Assembly: GCF_016065055.1 (NCBI RefSeq)
Contig: NZ_CP065856.1
Coordinates: 4,091,836 to 4,155,835 of the forward strand
Length of the DNA: 64,000 nucleotides
DNA from: Halosimplex litoreum
Lineage (GTDB): Archaea > Halobacteriota > Halobacteria > Halobacteriales > Haloarculaceae
Reading direction: 5' to 3'
Part shown: positions 1-7,610 of the stretch, in pieces
Numbering within the stretch: position 1 is the first letter of the stretch
Layout: the number at the start of each line of letters is the position of its first letter
The notes under the pieces: generated by a model
Database searches by the model: none
What the model was told of the DNA's origin: nothing
The model's input: only the letters and a program-made list of their open reading frames with translations
Position numbers and translations under genes: made by a program

Positions 1-29
1 CGCTCCGAGACCACCGCCCCCGTCCGCGG

Positions 30-39
30 TTTTATTCGG
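30..39 (+). promoter_or_regulatory. TATA box for the HtrA-like gene
   Basis: TTTTATTCGG lies about 27 nt before the ATG at 60. This is the spacing of a haloarchaeal leaderless transcript and supports that ATG as the start. Confidence 0.6.
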
Positions 40-59
40 CTGGTCTCCTACGAACCAAC

Positions 60-1247
60 ATGGACGACTCCGACTCGTCGCGGCGGCGATTCCTCGCGGT
101 CTGCGGGACGGCGCTGTCGGCGGGCGTCGCCGGCTGTTCCGGCTCGATCTTCGGCGGAGAGACCGAGGACACGACGCCGGTCGATCCCCAGCCGTCGACG
201 CCCGTTCCGGACGCCGAAGGCGACGGCGGCCCGGGCGGTTCGGACGGCGCCGCCGGCGACTTCGAGCAGTTCGACCAGTCCGACCAGTCCGACCAGTCCG
301 ACGCGGCGACCTACACCGACGTGTACCGGTCGACCGCTCCGTCGGTCGCGCAGATCCAGGTGTACACCGGCGCGCCCGGCCCCTCGCAGGGGACCGGCTT
401 CGTCTACAGCGACGGCCACGTCGTCACGAACCAGCACGTCGTCGAGGGCGCAGAGACGATCTTCCTGCGGTTCAGCGAGGGCGGCTGGCTCGGCGCGGCC
501 GTCGAAGGGACGGACGTGTACAGCGACCTCGCGGTCCTCTCCGTCGAAGGACTCCCCGAGAGCGCCGAGCCGCTGGCGCTCCGGGAGTCCGACCCCGACG
601 TGGGAACGGAGGTCATCGCGATCGGCAACCCGTTCGGCTTCTCCGGGTCGGTCTCCTCGGGCATCGTCAGCGGCCTCAACCGGACGCTCCCGGCGCCGAA
701 CGACTTCTCCATCCCCGACGCGATCCAGACCGACGCGCCGGTCAACCCCGGCAACTCCGGCGGGCCGCTGGTCACGCTCGACGGCTCGGTGGCGGGCGTC
801 ATCAACTCCGGCGGCGGCAACGACATCGGCTTCGGCATCTCCGCGCCGCTCACGCGCAGAGTGATCCCCGCACTGCTCGAAGACGGGGAGTTCGAACACG
901 CCTACATGGGCGTCCGCCTCCAGACGGTCGGCCCGCTGCACGCCGAGGCCAACGACGTGGACGAACGCGTCGGCGTCTACATCGCCGTCGTCCGCGACGG
1001 CGGCCCGTCAGAGGGCGTCCTACAGGGTTCGACCGGCGAGACGACCGTCGCTGGGCAGTCCGGCGTCGAGACCGGCGGCGATATCGTCGTCTCGATGGGC
1101 GGCACACCGGTCCCGACCAGGGAAGCGCTCGCCAGCTACCTCGCGCTGGAGACCAGTCCCGGCGACACCATCGACGTGACCGTCCTTCGCGACGGAGAGG
1201 AACGGACGGTCGAACTCACCCTCGGATCGCGACCCGACCCGGTCTGA
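60..1247 (+). CDS. HtrA/DegP-like trypsin-fold serine protease, Tat lipoprotein
   Basis: Secreted, lipid-anchored quality-control protease, 395 aa. The N-terminus has a Tat signal (SRRRFL, residues 7-12) and a lipobox ending in Cys26 (GVAGC), so the mature protein should sit outside the membrane. A disordered acidic tether with a tandem repeat (FDQSDQSDQSD, about 70-80) precedes the catalytic domain. The triad is visible: His in TNQHVV (about 126), Asp in YSDLAVL (about 156) and Ser in GNSGGP (about 233). A C-terminal PDZ-like domain (about 285-390) contains the usual GGDIVVSM-type strand. Stand-alone gene; the next gene is convergent. Family assignment is firm; substrates are unknown. Confidence 0.95.
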   Translation: MDDSDSSRRRFLAVCGTALSAGVAGCSGSIFGGETEDTTPVDPQPSTPVPDAEGDGGPGGSDGAAGDFEQFDQSDQSDQSDAATYTDVYRSTAPSVAQIQVYTGAPGPSQGTGFVYSDGHVVTNQHVVEGAETIFLRFSEGGWLGAAVEGTDVYSDLAVLSVEGLPESAEPLALRESDPDVGTEVIAIGNPFGFSGSVSSGIVSGLNRTLPAPNDFSIPDAIQTDAPVNPGNSGGPLVTLDGSVAGVINSGGGNDIGFGISAPLTRRVIPALLEDGEFEHAYMGVRLQTVGPLHAEANDVDERVGVYIAVVRDGGPSEGVLQGSTGETTVAGQSGVETGGDIVVSMGGTPVPTREALASYLALETSPGDTIDVTVLRDGEERTVELTLGSRPDPV

Positions 1248-1317
1248 TCGGTCGGGAATCGACAGTAGGGCCGCCGCTGTGCGGTCGGTCTTCGCGTCTG
1301 ATCCGCGGTGAGACGTC

Positions 1318-2367
1318 TCAGTCCAGCCGCTCGGCCGCGTCCCGTTCGACGAGCGGCCCGGCGTTGGCCTCGGGCAGCGTCACCACGTCCTCGGCGGTGA
1401 GGTCGTACGAGCGGTCGTCGACGCCGAAGATCTCGCCCACGTCGCTCGTGATCTTCACCGTCGCGCGGTCGACGGACGGCTCCGCGTCCGGCTCCGGCTC
1501 GTCGGCCGAAGCTGGCGCCGGCCCGGAGCCGCTCCCCGGATCGACGGCGGTGGACCCGCCGTCGGCCTGTGGCGGCCGGTCGCGGGGGTCGTCGTCCGGT
1601 GATCGATCGCCGGAGGTCTGTCCCTCCGAGCCGACCGACTCGGCCGTCTCCGAACCGTTCCCCATCAGGTCGGCCGCGTCGACCCCGGACGCTTCCGGGG
1701 GCGTGTCGGGCGGCGGACTCGGCGCCGAGTCGTCCGCGGGCGTGTCCGTCGGGGGCGCGTCCGGCGGCGCCGTCCCGGGGGCGTCACCCAGTTCGTCGGG
1801 GTCGGTCGGCATGTCGCGTCGGTCGCCGTCGGCGGGCGACGGTTCCCGGTCCGGATCCGCGGGCGAGGCGTCCGCGGCGCCGGCGTCGACTGCCGGGCCT
1901 GCGTCGGCCTGCTCGGCCGGGTCCCTTCCGACCGCGGGCTCCGGGGTGTCCACGTCGGCCGCGGCCGCCGCTGGATTCTCGCCGTCGATGACGGCCTCGA
2001 CTCTGGCGCGGTTCTCCTCGATGGCGCCGACCAGCGTCTCGAAGAGGCTCCGCTCCTCCGTGGTGAGCCCCTCGTCCTCGGTGGGCATATCGGCGGCGGC
2101 GAGCGACGCCATCTTGACGATCTTGCCGACGCGGCGCTCGTAGATGGCCTCGACGGTCCCTTCGGCCGTGTCGATGTCGTCGCTGAGGCGGTTGACCTCG
2201 GGAGCGTCCCAGGGGTCGTCGGCCTCCTCGGCGGCGCGCTCGCGCTCGCGGTGGAGCTGCTGGATGAACTCGCCGGCGTCCTTGTAGAACGACTCGCGCA
2301 GCTGTTGGAGGCTGTCGGTCTGCCGTTCGCGGCTCTGGGCCGACTGGAGTTCGTTCAGGTCCATCAT
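1318..2367 (-). CDS. GINS complex subunit (archaeal GINS family)
   Basis: Replisome protein linking the MCM helicase and primase, 349 aa. Residues 1-130 form the helical A domain typical of archaeal GINS (many Glu/Arg/Leu helices, YERRVGKIVKMA). The last 50 residues form the small beta-rich B domain (VKITSDVGEIFGVDDRSYDL). Between them lies an acidic Pro/Ser/Asp-rich linker of about 150 residues, which makes it longer than most GINS proteins (150-250 aa). The start reads Met-Met, so 2364 is equally possible. It lies 13 nt downstream of the primase small subunit gene on the same strand, a known archaeal arrangement that supports the call. Confidence 0.88.
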   Translation of the reverse strand: MMDLNELQSAQSRERQTDSLQQLRESFYKDAGEFIQQLHRERERAAEEADDPWDAPEVNRLSDDIDTAEGTVEAIYERRVGKIVKMASLAAADMPTEDEGLTTEERSLFETLVGAIEENRARVEAVIDGENPAAAAADVDTPEPAVGRDPAEQADAGPAVDAGAADASPADPDREPSPADGDRRDMPTDPDELGDAPGTAPPDAPPTDTPADDSAPSPPPDTPPEASGVDAADLMGNGSETAESVGSEGQTSGDRSPDDDPRDRPPQADGGSTAVDPGSGSGPAPASADEPEPDAEPSVDRATVKITSDVGEIFGVDDRSYDLTAEDVVTLPEANAGPLVERDAAERLD

Positions 2368-2380
2368 CGCGGTTCGGTCC

Positions 2381-3541
2381 TCATTCTGGTGCCTTCTCGG
2401 CGCGACCTCTGGCCATCAGGAACACGCCGAGGTACTCCGGAACGGAACGGATTCCCGCCTGGAGATTAAAGCTATCGCCACGCAGTTCGACCTCCCCGGA
2501 GGTCGTCACCTCGACGTTGATCTCGTGGCCCACGAACGTCTCGGGGACGGCGTCGACCAGCGGATCGAAGTCGTCGAGGTCCGTACGGTCGATGCGCCGC
2601 ACCGCCAGCGCGCTCCCGCCGTGGAGGCTCCCCGGCAAGCGAATGAGACGGTTCACGTCGGTCGTCACCGGCTCGTCGATCGGGGCGTTTTGCGCCTCGA
2701 CGACCTCGTCGACGAACGCGTCGAGCAGCGTCCGCAACCCGACGCCACCGAGTTCGACGTTGCCCGCCTCCAGCGCCGCGGCGTTGCTCTCCAGGGCGCC
2801 GTAGATAGTGTCGGCTCGCCCTTCGCCGATACCGTCGAGTTCCCGCAGTCGCGCCGTCGCCTCGTCGTCGTCCATCGCGAGCAACTCGTCGACGAACTCG
2901 AGGAGTCGTTCGTGGACGCGGCGGCCCCAGCCGCCCTGCGTCTCGACGACGCGCCGGCTGACGCCGCCACGCATCTCGCTCGTCTGGACGTACTCGTCGT
3001 CCAGCCCGATCCCACGGACGTAGTCGACGATCTCGCGTCGCGCGTCGCTCCCCAGTTCCTGGACCGTCTCGTCGCGGACGTGGACGTGATAGCCCCGACC
3101 GCCGGAGAAGACGACCGTCGTGTCGTCGAAGCCGAAGTCGTCGTCGAGGAAATCGAGCAGCCGACGGAGCGCGTCCTTGCATTTGGCGAGCATCTCGGCG
3201 TAACTGTCCTCGCCCAGCGTCACCGACGGGAGGTGGTCGGCGTCGAGGTCGAAGACCAGGTCGGAGGCCCGCCAGGTCTTCTCACTCATCGAACTCGCGC
3301 CGGGGCTCTCGTAGCGGCCGGCGGAGAAGTAGACGTGTTTCGGGCGTTCGCGGGCGAGGAAGTCCTCCAGGTTACCCACGTCGAGCAGCGAGCGGTGGCG
3401 GATCATCGTCTCGCCGGGGCCGTCGGTCCAGGGGATGTACCCCCACTCGCGCTCGTTGGCCTCCGGCGGCGGGGTCAGATCCGACCGTCGGTAGTGGTCG
3501 CCGAAGCGGCCTCGGAGGTACGCCCGCGTCTGTTCCTGCAC
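2381..3541 (-). CDS. priS: DNA primase small catalytic subunit PriS
   Basis: Catalytic subunit of the archaeal/eukaryotic-type primase, which makes primers for replication; 386 aa, normal length. Visible motifs are the metal-binding DLDADH (about 97-102), the conserved SGGRGYHVHV (about 146-155) and the IRLPGSLHGGS motif near residue 300. The start is a GTG at 3539-3541, supported by a TATA-like element about 28 nt upstream. It heads a two-gene operon with the GINS subunit 13 nt downstream. Nothing suggests damage. Confidence 0.97.
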   Translation of the reverse strand: MQEQTRAYLRGRFGDHYRRSDLTPPPEANEREWGYIPWTDGPGETMIRHRSLLDVGNLEDFLARERPKHVYFSAGRYESPGASSMSEKTWRASDLVFDLDADHLPSVTLGEDSYAEMLAKCKDALRRLLDFLDDDFGFDDTTVVFSGGRGYHVHVRDETVQELGSDARREIVDYVRGIGLDDEYVQTSEMRGGVSRRVVETQGGWGRRVHERLLEFVDELLAMDDDEATARLRELDGIGEGRADTIYGALESNAAALEAGNVELGGVGLRTLLDAFVDEVVEAQNAPIDEPVTTDVNRLIRLPGSLHGGSALAVRRIDRTDLDDFDPLVDAVPETFVGHEINVEVTTSGEVELRGDSFNLQAGIRSVPEYLGVFLMARGRAEKAPE

Positions 3542-3564
3542 GGCTACCGGGTTTCGGACCGGGC

Positions 3565-3575
3565 GTAAAAGCGGT
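3565..3575 (-). promoter_or_regulatory. TATA box for priS-GINS operon
   Basis: On the minus strand GCTTTTACGCC lies about 28 nt before the GTG start at 3541, which argues for a leaderless transcript and for the GTG start. Confidence 0.5.
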
Positions 3576-3620
3576 TTCGCTCATCGGCCGAACGTGTCGG
3601 ACGACCGTCCCGAGATCCAC

Positions 3621-3726
3621 CGCTCACGGGTCATTTCGTTCACCGGAAGACTCGCTACGCTCGCCTTCCGAGCCTGCGCTCACTCCGTTCGCGCAGATCC
3701 CGTTCGCATCGAGGTCTCCCTGCGCT
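3621..3726 (+). repeat. Dispersed intergenic repeat, copy A (inverted relative to 7334-7440)
   Basis: This 106-nt non-coding stretch matches the reverse complement of 7334-7440 at roughly 90 percent by eye, with one 2-nt gap. It contains short inverted repeats, for example GGAAG/CTTCC arms around TCGCT and CTGCGC/GCGCAG arms. It sits between priS and the acetyltransferase. No open frame of credible composition covers it. Confidence 0.75.
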
Positions 3727-3789
3727 CGCGGCACACACCACTCAGCAGACGAATCGCTCGCAGCTCACTACGTTCGCCGCTCGCGTATC

Positions 3790-3816
3790 CGAGGCGCTCG
3801 CTTCGCTCGCGCCTCG
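3790..3816 (-). terminator. Hairpin immediately after the acetyltransferase stop
   Basis: CGAGGCGC (3790-3797) pairs perfectly with GCGCCTCG (3809-3816) around an 11-nt loop, directly abutting the TAA of the minus-strand gene. It may act in 3'-end formation, but there is no T-tract, so its function is unproven. Confidence 0.35.
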
Positions 3817-4302
3817 TTATCCCCCGAGCAACTTCGAGAGACGGTCGGCCAGCCCCTCTTCCTCACCGAGCTTGAGGTAGTAGGCGTCGCCGCCGTCCTC
3901 GTAGTAGTTGTCGATGCGGCGTTCGATGGAGAAGCCGATGTGCTGGTAGAATCGCAGCGCGTCGCGGTTGGTCGTCCGGGCGTGGCAGGTCACCGAACTG
4001 TAGTCCTCCGCGACGCGGGCGACCAGCGCTTCGCCGAAGCCCTCGCCCTGGTAGGCCGAGTCGACGGCGAGAAAGAGGATGTAGCCGTCGCGGCGGACGG
4101 CCGCGAAGCCGACCATCGCGTTGCGGTCGGCGCGGTCGACGAACAGGTAGACGGTCGAGCGCTCGTAGGCGTTCTCGAAGAACCCGCGGCGCTGGCGGAG
4201 CACACCGTCACGGGCGCGGATGCGCTCTTTGAGTTGCCAGGCCTGCTCGACGTAGTCGGCGTCTCCTGGGTCGACGACCCGTCGCTCGACGTTGACGCTC
4301 AC
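3817..4302 (-). CDS. GNAT-family N-acetyltransferase
   Basis: Acetyl-CoA-dependent N-acetyltransferase, about 161 aa from the chosen start. The GNAT fold is seen in the order MVGFAAVRRDG-ILFLAVDSAYQGEGFGEALV (motif A, Gln/Arg-x-x-Gly-x-Gly type, here QGEGFGEA) and NRDALRFYQHIGF (motif B). I chose the GTG at 4300-4302 (MSVNVERR) rather than the upstream TTG at 4321 because a clear TATA box lies 30 nt before it and would overlap the longer form. The substrate cannot be told. Divergent from the DUF502 gene. Confidence 0.85.
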   Translation of the reverse strand: MSVNVERRVVDPGDADYVEQAWQLKERIRARDGVLRQRRGFFENAYERSTVYLFVDRADRNAMVGFAAVRRDGYILFLAVDSAYQGEGFGEALVARVAEDYSSVTCHARTTNRDALRFYQHIGFSIERRIDNYYEDGGDAYYLKLGEEEGLADRLSKLLGG

Positions 4303-4327
4303 TAACCGGGGTGTAGCGTGCAAGCCA

Positions 4328-4336
4328 CTATAATTC
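4328..4336 (-). promoter_or_regulatory. TATA box deciding the acetyltransferase start
   Basis: AATTATAGT on the minus strand lies about 30 nt upstream of the GTG at 4302, so the transcript should begin at or near that codon. Confidence 0.55.
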
Positions 4337-4408
4337 CATCGGCGTCGACGCGGCCGTCGGCCGCCCTACGGCCACAAACCTTTCGTCGGGCCGCGGCCAG
4401 CAGTGTGT

Positions 4409-5437
4409 ATGGTGTTGCTCTCGTCCGGGCCGACACCGGACGTCACCGGGTCGGACACGACGCTCTCCGAGACGGTCCGGCAGGTCTTCATCACCGGCGC
4501 GGCGCTGACTATCCCCATCCTCATCACGGTGATGATCCTCGCGTTCGTCGTCAACTTCATTCTCCAGGCGATCAGCCCGGTGGTCGATCTCGTGAGCGAG
4601 CAGTACGGGGTCGGGACGAACCTCGACCCGATCGTGATGGAGTTGCTCGCTGTCCTGACGCTCGTCACGCTGATCTTCGTCATCGGCCTCGTCGCCGAAG
4701 CCCGCTCGGGCAACGGCTTCGAGCGGGTGTTCGACACGCTGATGGCCCGCATCCCGGGCGTCGGGTCGGTCTACACGAGTTTCAACGAGATGACCGAACT
4801 GCTCCTGTCGAACGACGCCGAGAGCTTCCGCGAGGTGAAACTCGTCGAGTTCCCCCGCGAGGGCTCGTACTCCCTGGCGTTCGTCACCGCCGACGCACCG
4901 CCGACCATCGGCGAGACCACCGGTCACGACGACGTGACGACGCTGTTCATGCCGCTCGCCCCCAACCCCGTGATGGGCGGGTACGTCGTCCACGTCTCCA
5001 GCGACCGGGTGTACGACGTGGACCTGACGGTCGAGCAGGGGATCCGGTCGATCGTCACCAGCGGGGTCGCCACCGGCGAGCGGGGCGACGACGACTCGCC
5101 CGAGGAACTGGTCGACCTCGAGACCATCCGCGAGCAGGCCCGTGACGGCGTCGGCGACCTCAGCGACTGGGGGACCCGAACCGTCGACGACCTGAGCGAC
5201 ATGACCGGCGACGCGGCCGACGACTTGCGCGAACAGGCCCGTCGGGAGTTCGCCGCGCTCCACCCCGAGATCGACGAATCCGAGATCGACGACGAGGAGG
5301 CCGTCCGCCATTACATGCTCGAACAGAGCGACGCCGAAGTCGGGCGGTCGGCCGGCGGCGACGCCGACGGCGAATCCACCGACGAAACGCCGACAGACGA
5401 CACGACGGTCGGCGGCTCGACGGGGGGCGACGCGTGA
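4409..5437 (+). CDS. DUF502 family membrane protein
   Basis: Integral membrane protein of unknown function, about 342 aa. Two strong transmembrane helices lie near residues 25-55 and 75-100, followed by the family signature PGVGSVYTSFNEM and a soluble domain with TLFMPLAPNPVMGGYV, which is diagnostic of DUF502. The last 120 residues are an acidic, low-complexity tail typical of haloarchaea. The ATG at 4409 is preferred over a GTG two codons earlier. The stop overlaps the archease start by 4 nt (GTGA), so the two are co-translated. Confidence 0.85.
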   Translation: MVLLSSGPTPDVTGSDTTLSETVRQVFITGAALTIPILITVMILAFVVNFILQAISPVVDLVSEQYGVGTNLDPIVMELLAVLTLVTLIFVIGLVAEARSGNGFERVFDTLMARIPGVGSVYTSFNEMTELLLSNDAESFREVKLVEFPREGSYSLAFVTADAPPTIGETTGHDDVTTLFMPLAPNPVMGGYVVHVSSDRVYDVDLTVEQGIRSIVTSGVATGERGDDDSPEELVDLETIREQARDGVGDLSDWGTRTVDDLSDMTGDAADDLREQARREFAALHPEIDESEIDDEEAVRHYMLEQSDAEVGRSAGGDADGESTDETPTDDTTVGGSTGGDA

Positions 5438-5862
5438 GCTTCGAACTGCGCGAGCACACCGCCGACGTGGCCGTCGAGGCCGTCGGGGAGTCGCTCGACG
5501 CCGTCTTCGGCGCCGTGGCCGACGGGATGGCCGCGGCGATGTGCGACGAGATCCCGACCGACGGCGACGAGCGCTTCGACTTCTCCGTCACCGCGGAGGG
5601 CCGCGAAGCGCTGCTGTTCGACTACCTCGACGAACTCATCTACGAGCGCGACGTGCGCGTCGTCCTCCCGGTCGACAACGAGGCCACGGTCTCGGCCCCG
5701 TCGTCCGACGACGGGCCGAACGAGTGGGTCCTCTCCGGGTCGGCCCGGGGCGTCCCGCTCGAACGCGTCGAGGCGCGTGACCTGAAAGCCGTCACCTACT
5801 CCGAGATGGACCTCTCCGAGACCGACGACGGCTGGCACGCCTACGTCGTCTTCGACGTGTAG
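5434..5862 (+). CDS. Archease (RtcB activator)
   Basis: Small acidic metal-binding protein, 142 aa, that speeds guanylylation of the tRNA-splicing ligase RtcB and widens its NTP use. It starts with the family hallmark FELREHTADVAVEA and carries LLFDYLDELIYERD and the C-terminal LKAVTYSEMD, where conserved acidic residues bind metal. Length is normal. Translationally coupled to the DUF502 gene (4-nt overlap). The ligase itself is at 7611-9116, separated by one gene and a non-coding stretch, so ligase and activator are near neighbours. Confidence 0.95.
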   Translation: MSFELREHTADVAVEAVGESLDAVFGAVADGMAAAMCDEIPTDGDERFDFSVTAEGREALLFDYLDELIYERDVRVVLPVDNEATVSAPSSDDGPNEWVLSGSARGVPLERVEARDLKAVTYSEMDLSETDDGWHAYVVFDV

Positions 5863-5899
5863 GTCGGAGAACCGACCCGTTCCGGCCGAGAAGATGCCA

Positions 5900-5906
5900 T
5901 TTATCC
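5900..5906 (+). promoter_or_regulatory. TATA box for DoxX-type gene
   Basis: TTTATCC lies about 27 nt before the ATG at 5930. It supports that start over an in-frame upstream ATG at 5894, which would lie upstream of the promoter element. Confidence 0.55.
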
Positions 5907-5929
5907 CCGACCGATGCCAACCACCGAAC

Positions 5930-7021
5930 ATGAGACAACCGGCTGCGCGGTCGGGTTCGGGCCTGCTTCTGGTCGGATTCGCGCTGGCGACGCTCGTCGG
6001 GCGAGCGAGCGCACACGTCGACTACGTCACCGACCCGCCGACGGCGACGCGGGACGCGGTCGAGTTCGCCGTCGAGGTGCTCTCCGACCCGCTGAACCTC
6101 GCGCTCGTCGCGGGCGGGACGGTCGGCGTCGTCGGCCTCTTGACCGCGTTGCTCGTGGTCCGACCGACGGTACCCGACTTCGAGGCGCTCCGGAGCGCGC
6201 TGTCGTCCTACCGGGAGTACGTCCCGTGGATGCTGCGGCTGAGCCTCGGCCTCCCGCTCGTCGGCGCCGGGTTCGCCGGCTATCTCTTCAGCCCGGCCGT
6301 CCCCGCCGAGGCGCGGATCCTGCAGGTCGGGCTCGGATTTCTCCTGCTCTTCGGTCTGGCGACGCGGGCGGTCGCCGCCGTCGGCCTCCTGACGTATCTC
6401 GCCGCCTTCGCGTTCAACCCGGGACTCGTCCTGGCGATCGAGTACGTGCCCGGATTCCTCGCCGTCCTCCTGGTCGGCGGCGGCCGCCCGAGCGCCGACC
6501 ACATGCTGAGCGTGGTCGCGGGCACCGCCGGCACGTACTACGGCCGGGTCGACCCTATCGGTGGCGTCGCCACGCGGTTCGCCGAGCTGATCGACCCTTA
6601 CGAGCGCTACGTCGCGACCGTCCTTCGGGTCGGCGTCGGCCTCGCGTTCGCCTATCTCGGGCTCGTCGAGAAGCTCGCGAACCCCTCCCGGGCGGTCCAG
6701 GTGGTCTACAAGTACGACCTGACGAGCGTCGTCCCCGTCGACCCCGGCCTGTGGGTGCTGGGCGCCGGCCTCACGGAGATCGGCGTCGGCCTGCTGCTGG
6801 TCGTCGGCTACTACACCCGCGGCGCCGCCGCCGTCGCGTTCACCATGCTCGTCATGACGCTGTTCGGTCTCCCCGACGACCCCGTGCTCGCCCACATCAC
6901 GCTGTTCGGCATGATCTCGGCCATCTTCACCCTCGGCAGCGGCCCCCTCTCGCTCGACGCCTGGCTGAGCCCCTCGGAAGAGCGCGAGCGGGACCGAGAC
7001 ACGGTTTCGGTCGCCGACTGA
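5930..7021 (+). CDS. DoxX-like polytopic membrane protein
   Basis: Predicted integral membrane protein of 363 aa with about eight to nine hydrophobic segments. The N-terminus looks like a cleavable signal (RSGSGLLLVGFALATLVGRASA, cut before HVDYV). A repeat of the DoxX-type pattern occurs: RILQVGLGFLLLFG near residue 125 and YVATVLRVGVGLAFAYLGLVEKL near residue 225, the latter followed by GAGLTEIGVGLLLVVGYYTRGAA. The DoxX family includes quinol-oxidase-associated and redox-linked membrane proteins; the actual role here is unknown. It lies between archease and RtcB but has its own promoter. Confidence 0.75.
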   Translation: MRQPAARSGSGLLLVGFALATLVGRASAHVDYVTDPPTATRDAVEFAVEVLSDPLNLALVAGGTVGVVGLLTALLVVRPTVPDFEALRSALSSYREYVPWMLRLSLGLPLVGAGFAGYLFSPAVPAEARILQVGLGFLLLFGLATRAVAAVGLLTYLAAFAFNPGLVLAIEYVPGFLAVLLVGGGRPSADHMLSVVAGTAGTYYGRVDPIGGVATRFAELIDPYERYVATVLRVGVGLAFAYLGLVEKLANPSRAVQVVYKYDLTSVVPVDPGLWVLGAGLTEIGVGLLLVVGYYTRGAAAVAFTMLVMTLFGLPDDPVLAHITLFGMISAIFTLGSGPLSLDAWLSPSEERERDRDTVSVAD

Positions 7022-7083
7022 CCCGCCGAGCGTAACGTTCAGTACAGGTGAGGGAGTGAGCAGTCGCGGTGCGGTCGGCGCGC

Positions 7084-7111
7084 GCTGTCGCGAGACGAGA
7101 CTCGCGACAGC
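7084..7111. repeat. Perfect 11-bp inverted repeat
   Basis: GCTGTCGCGAG (7084-7094) pairs with CTCGCGACAGC (7101-7111) around the 6-nt loop ACGAGA. It lies just after the DoxX-type gene and may be a 3' structure of that transcript. Confidence 0.7.
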
Positions 7112-7259
7112 ATCGTGCGAGGGATGAGCGGAGGAACGGAGTGACGGAGCGAATCGGCTGGGGAGGGCCGTGGCTATCTGCGGTGCTGTGCGGGGCGGTC
7201 TCTTGTTCCGGTCCTGGTGGACTGAACGGGCGAGGCGCGCTCGCGTCTCCTTCAGTCGT

Positions 7260-7311
7260 CTGAGCGGGTCCTATCCGAAGCGGCCGGAGGCCGCGAGGAT
7301 ATCCCGCTCAG
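7260..7311. repeat. Compound (nested) inverted repeat
   Basis: An outer stem CTGAGCGGG (7260-7268) pairs with CCCGCTCAG (7303-7311). Inside it GCGGCC (7280-7285) pairs with GGCCGC (7289-7294) around GGA. The nesting suggests a folded RNA or cruciform rather than chance GC-rich sequence. Confidence 0.6.
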
Positions 7312-7333
7312 CGACCGCGAGAGCGAGGTCGAC

Positions 7334-7440
7334 CGCAGGGAGACCTCGTCAACGCGAACGGGGTCTGCGCGAACGAAGTGAGCGCAGGCTCGGAAGACGA
7401 GCGGAGCGAGTCTTCCGGCGAGCGAAGCGACCCGTGAGCG
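7334..7440 (-). repeat. Dispersed intergenic repeat, copy B
   Basis: The reverse complement of this 107-nt segment matches 3621-3726 at roughly 90 percent. Arms GGAAGAC/GTCTTCC and TGCGC/GCGCA form internal hairpins. Orientation is inverted relative to copy A, so the two copies could recombine to invert the 3.6-7.4 kb segment. Confidence 0.75.
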
Positions 7441-7610
7441 AGCGCGCCGAGGGCTTTCATCGGTTGCTGTCCCCGGTGAGGGCGGTTGCTGTCACTCGAC
7501 TTCGTCTCGCCCCAGCACAACCAGAAACTCGCGATACATTCGCACATCGAATCGAACGCGCCTCACGGAACAGCGAAACCGCTTTCGGCGCGCCGGGCGG
7601 ACACTCGGGC

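Larger units (their letters stand above)
7022..7610. other. 589-nt non-coding, hairpin-rich intergenic region upstream of rtcB
   Basis: No credible gene: the frames that are open lack haloarchaeal codon bias and acidic composition. The stretch contains an 11-bp perfect hairpin (7084-7111), a compound hairpin (7260-7311), a copy of a dispersed repeat (7334-7440) and a GGGCTTTCATCGGTTGCTGT segment (about 7451-7470) resembling the end of the element at 33.2-33.5 kb. It could be leftover mobile DNA or a structured RNA. Confidence 0.6.

Noticed and set aside
7170-7610. N-terminal extension of RtcB of about 147 codons
   Set aside because: The extension is repeat-like, Arg/Ser-rich and unlike any RtcB N-terminus; the conserved start is at 7611.
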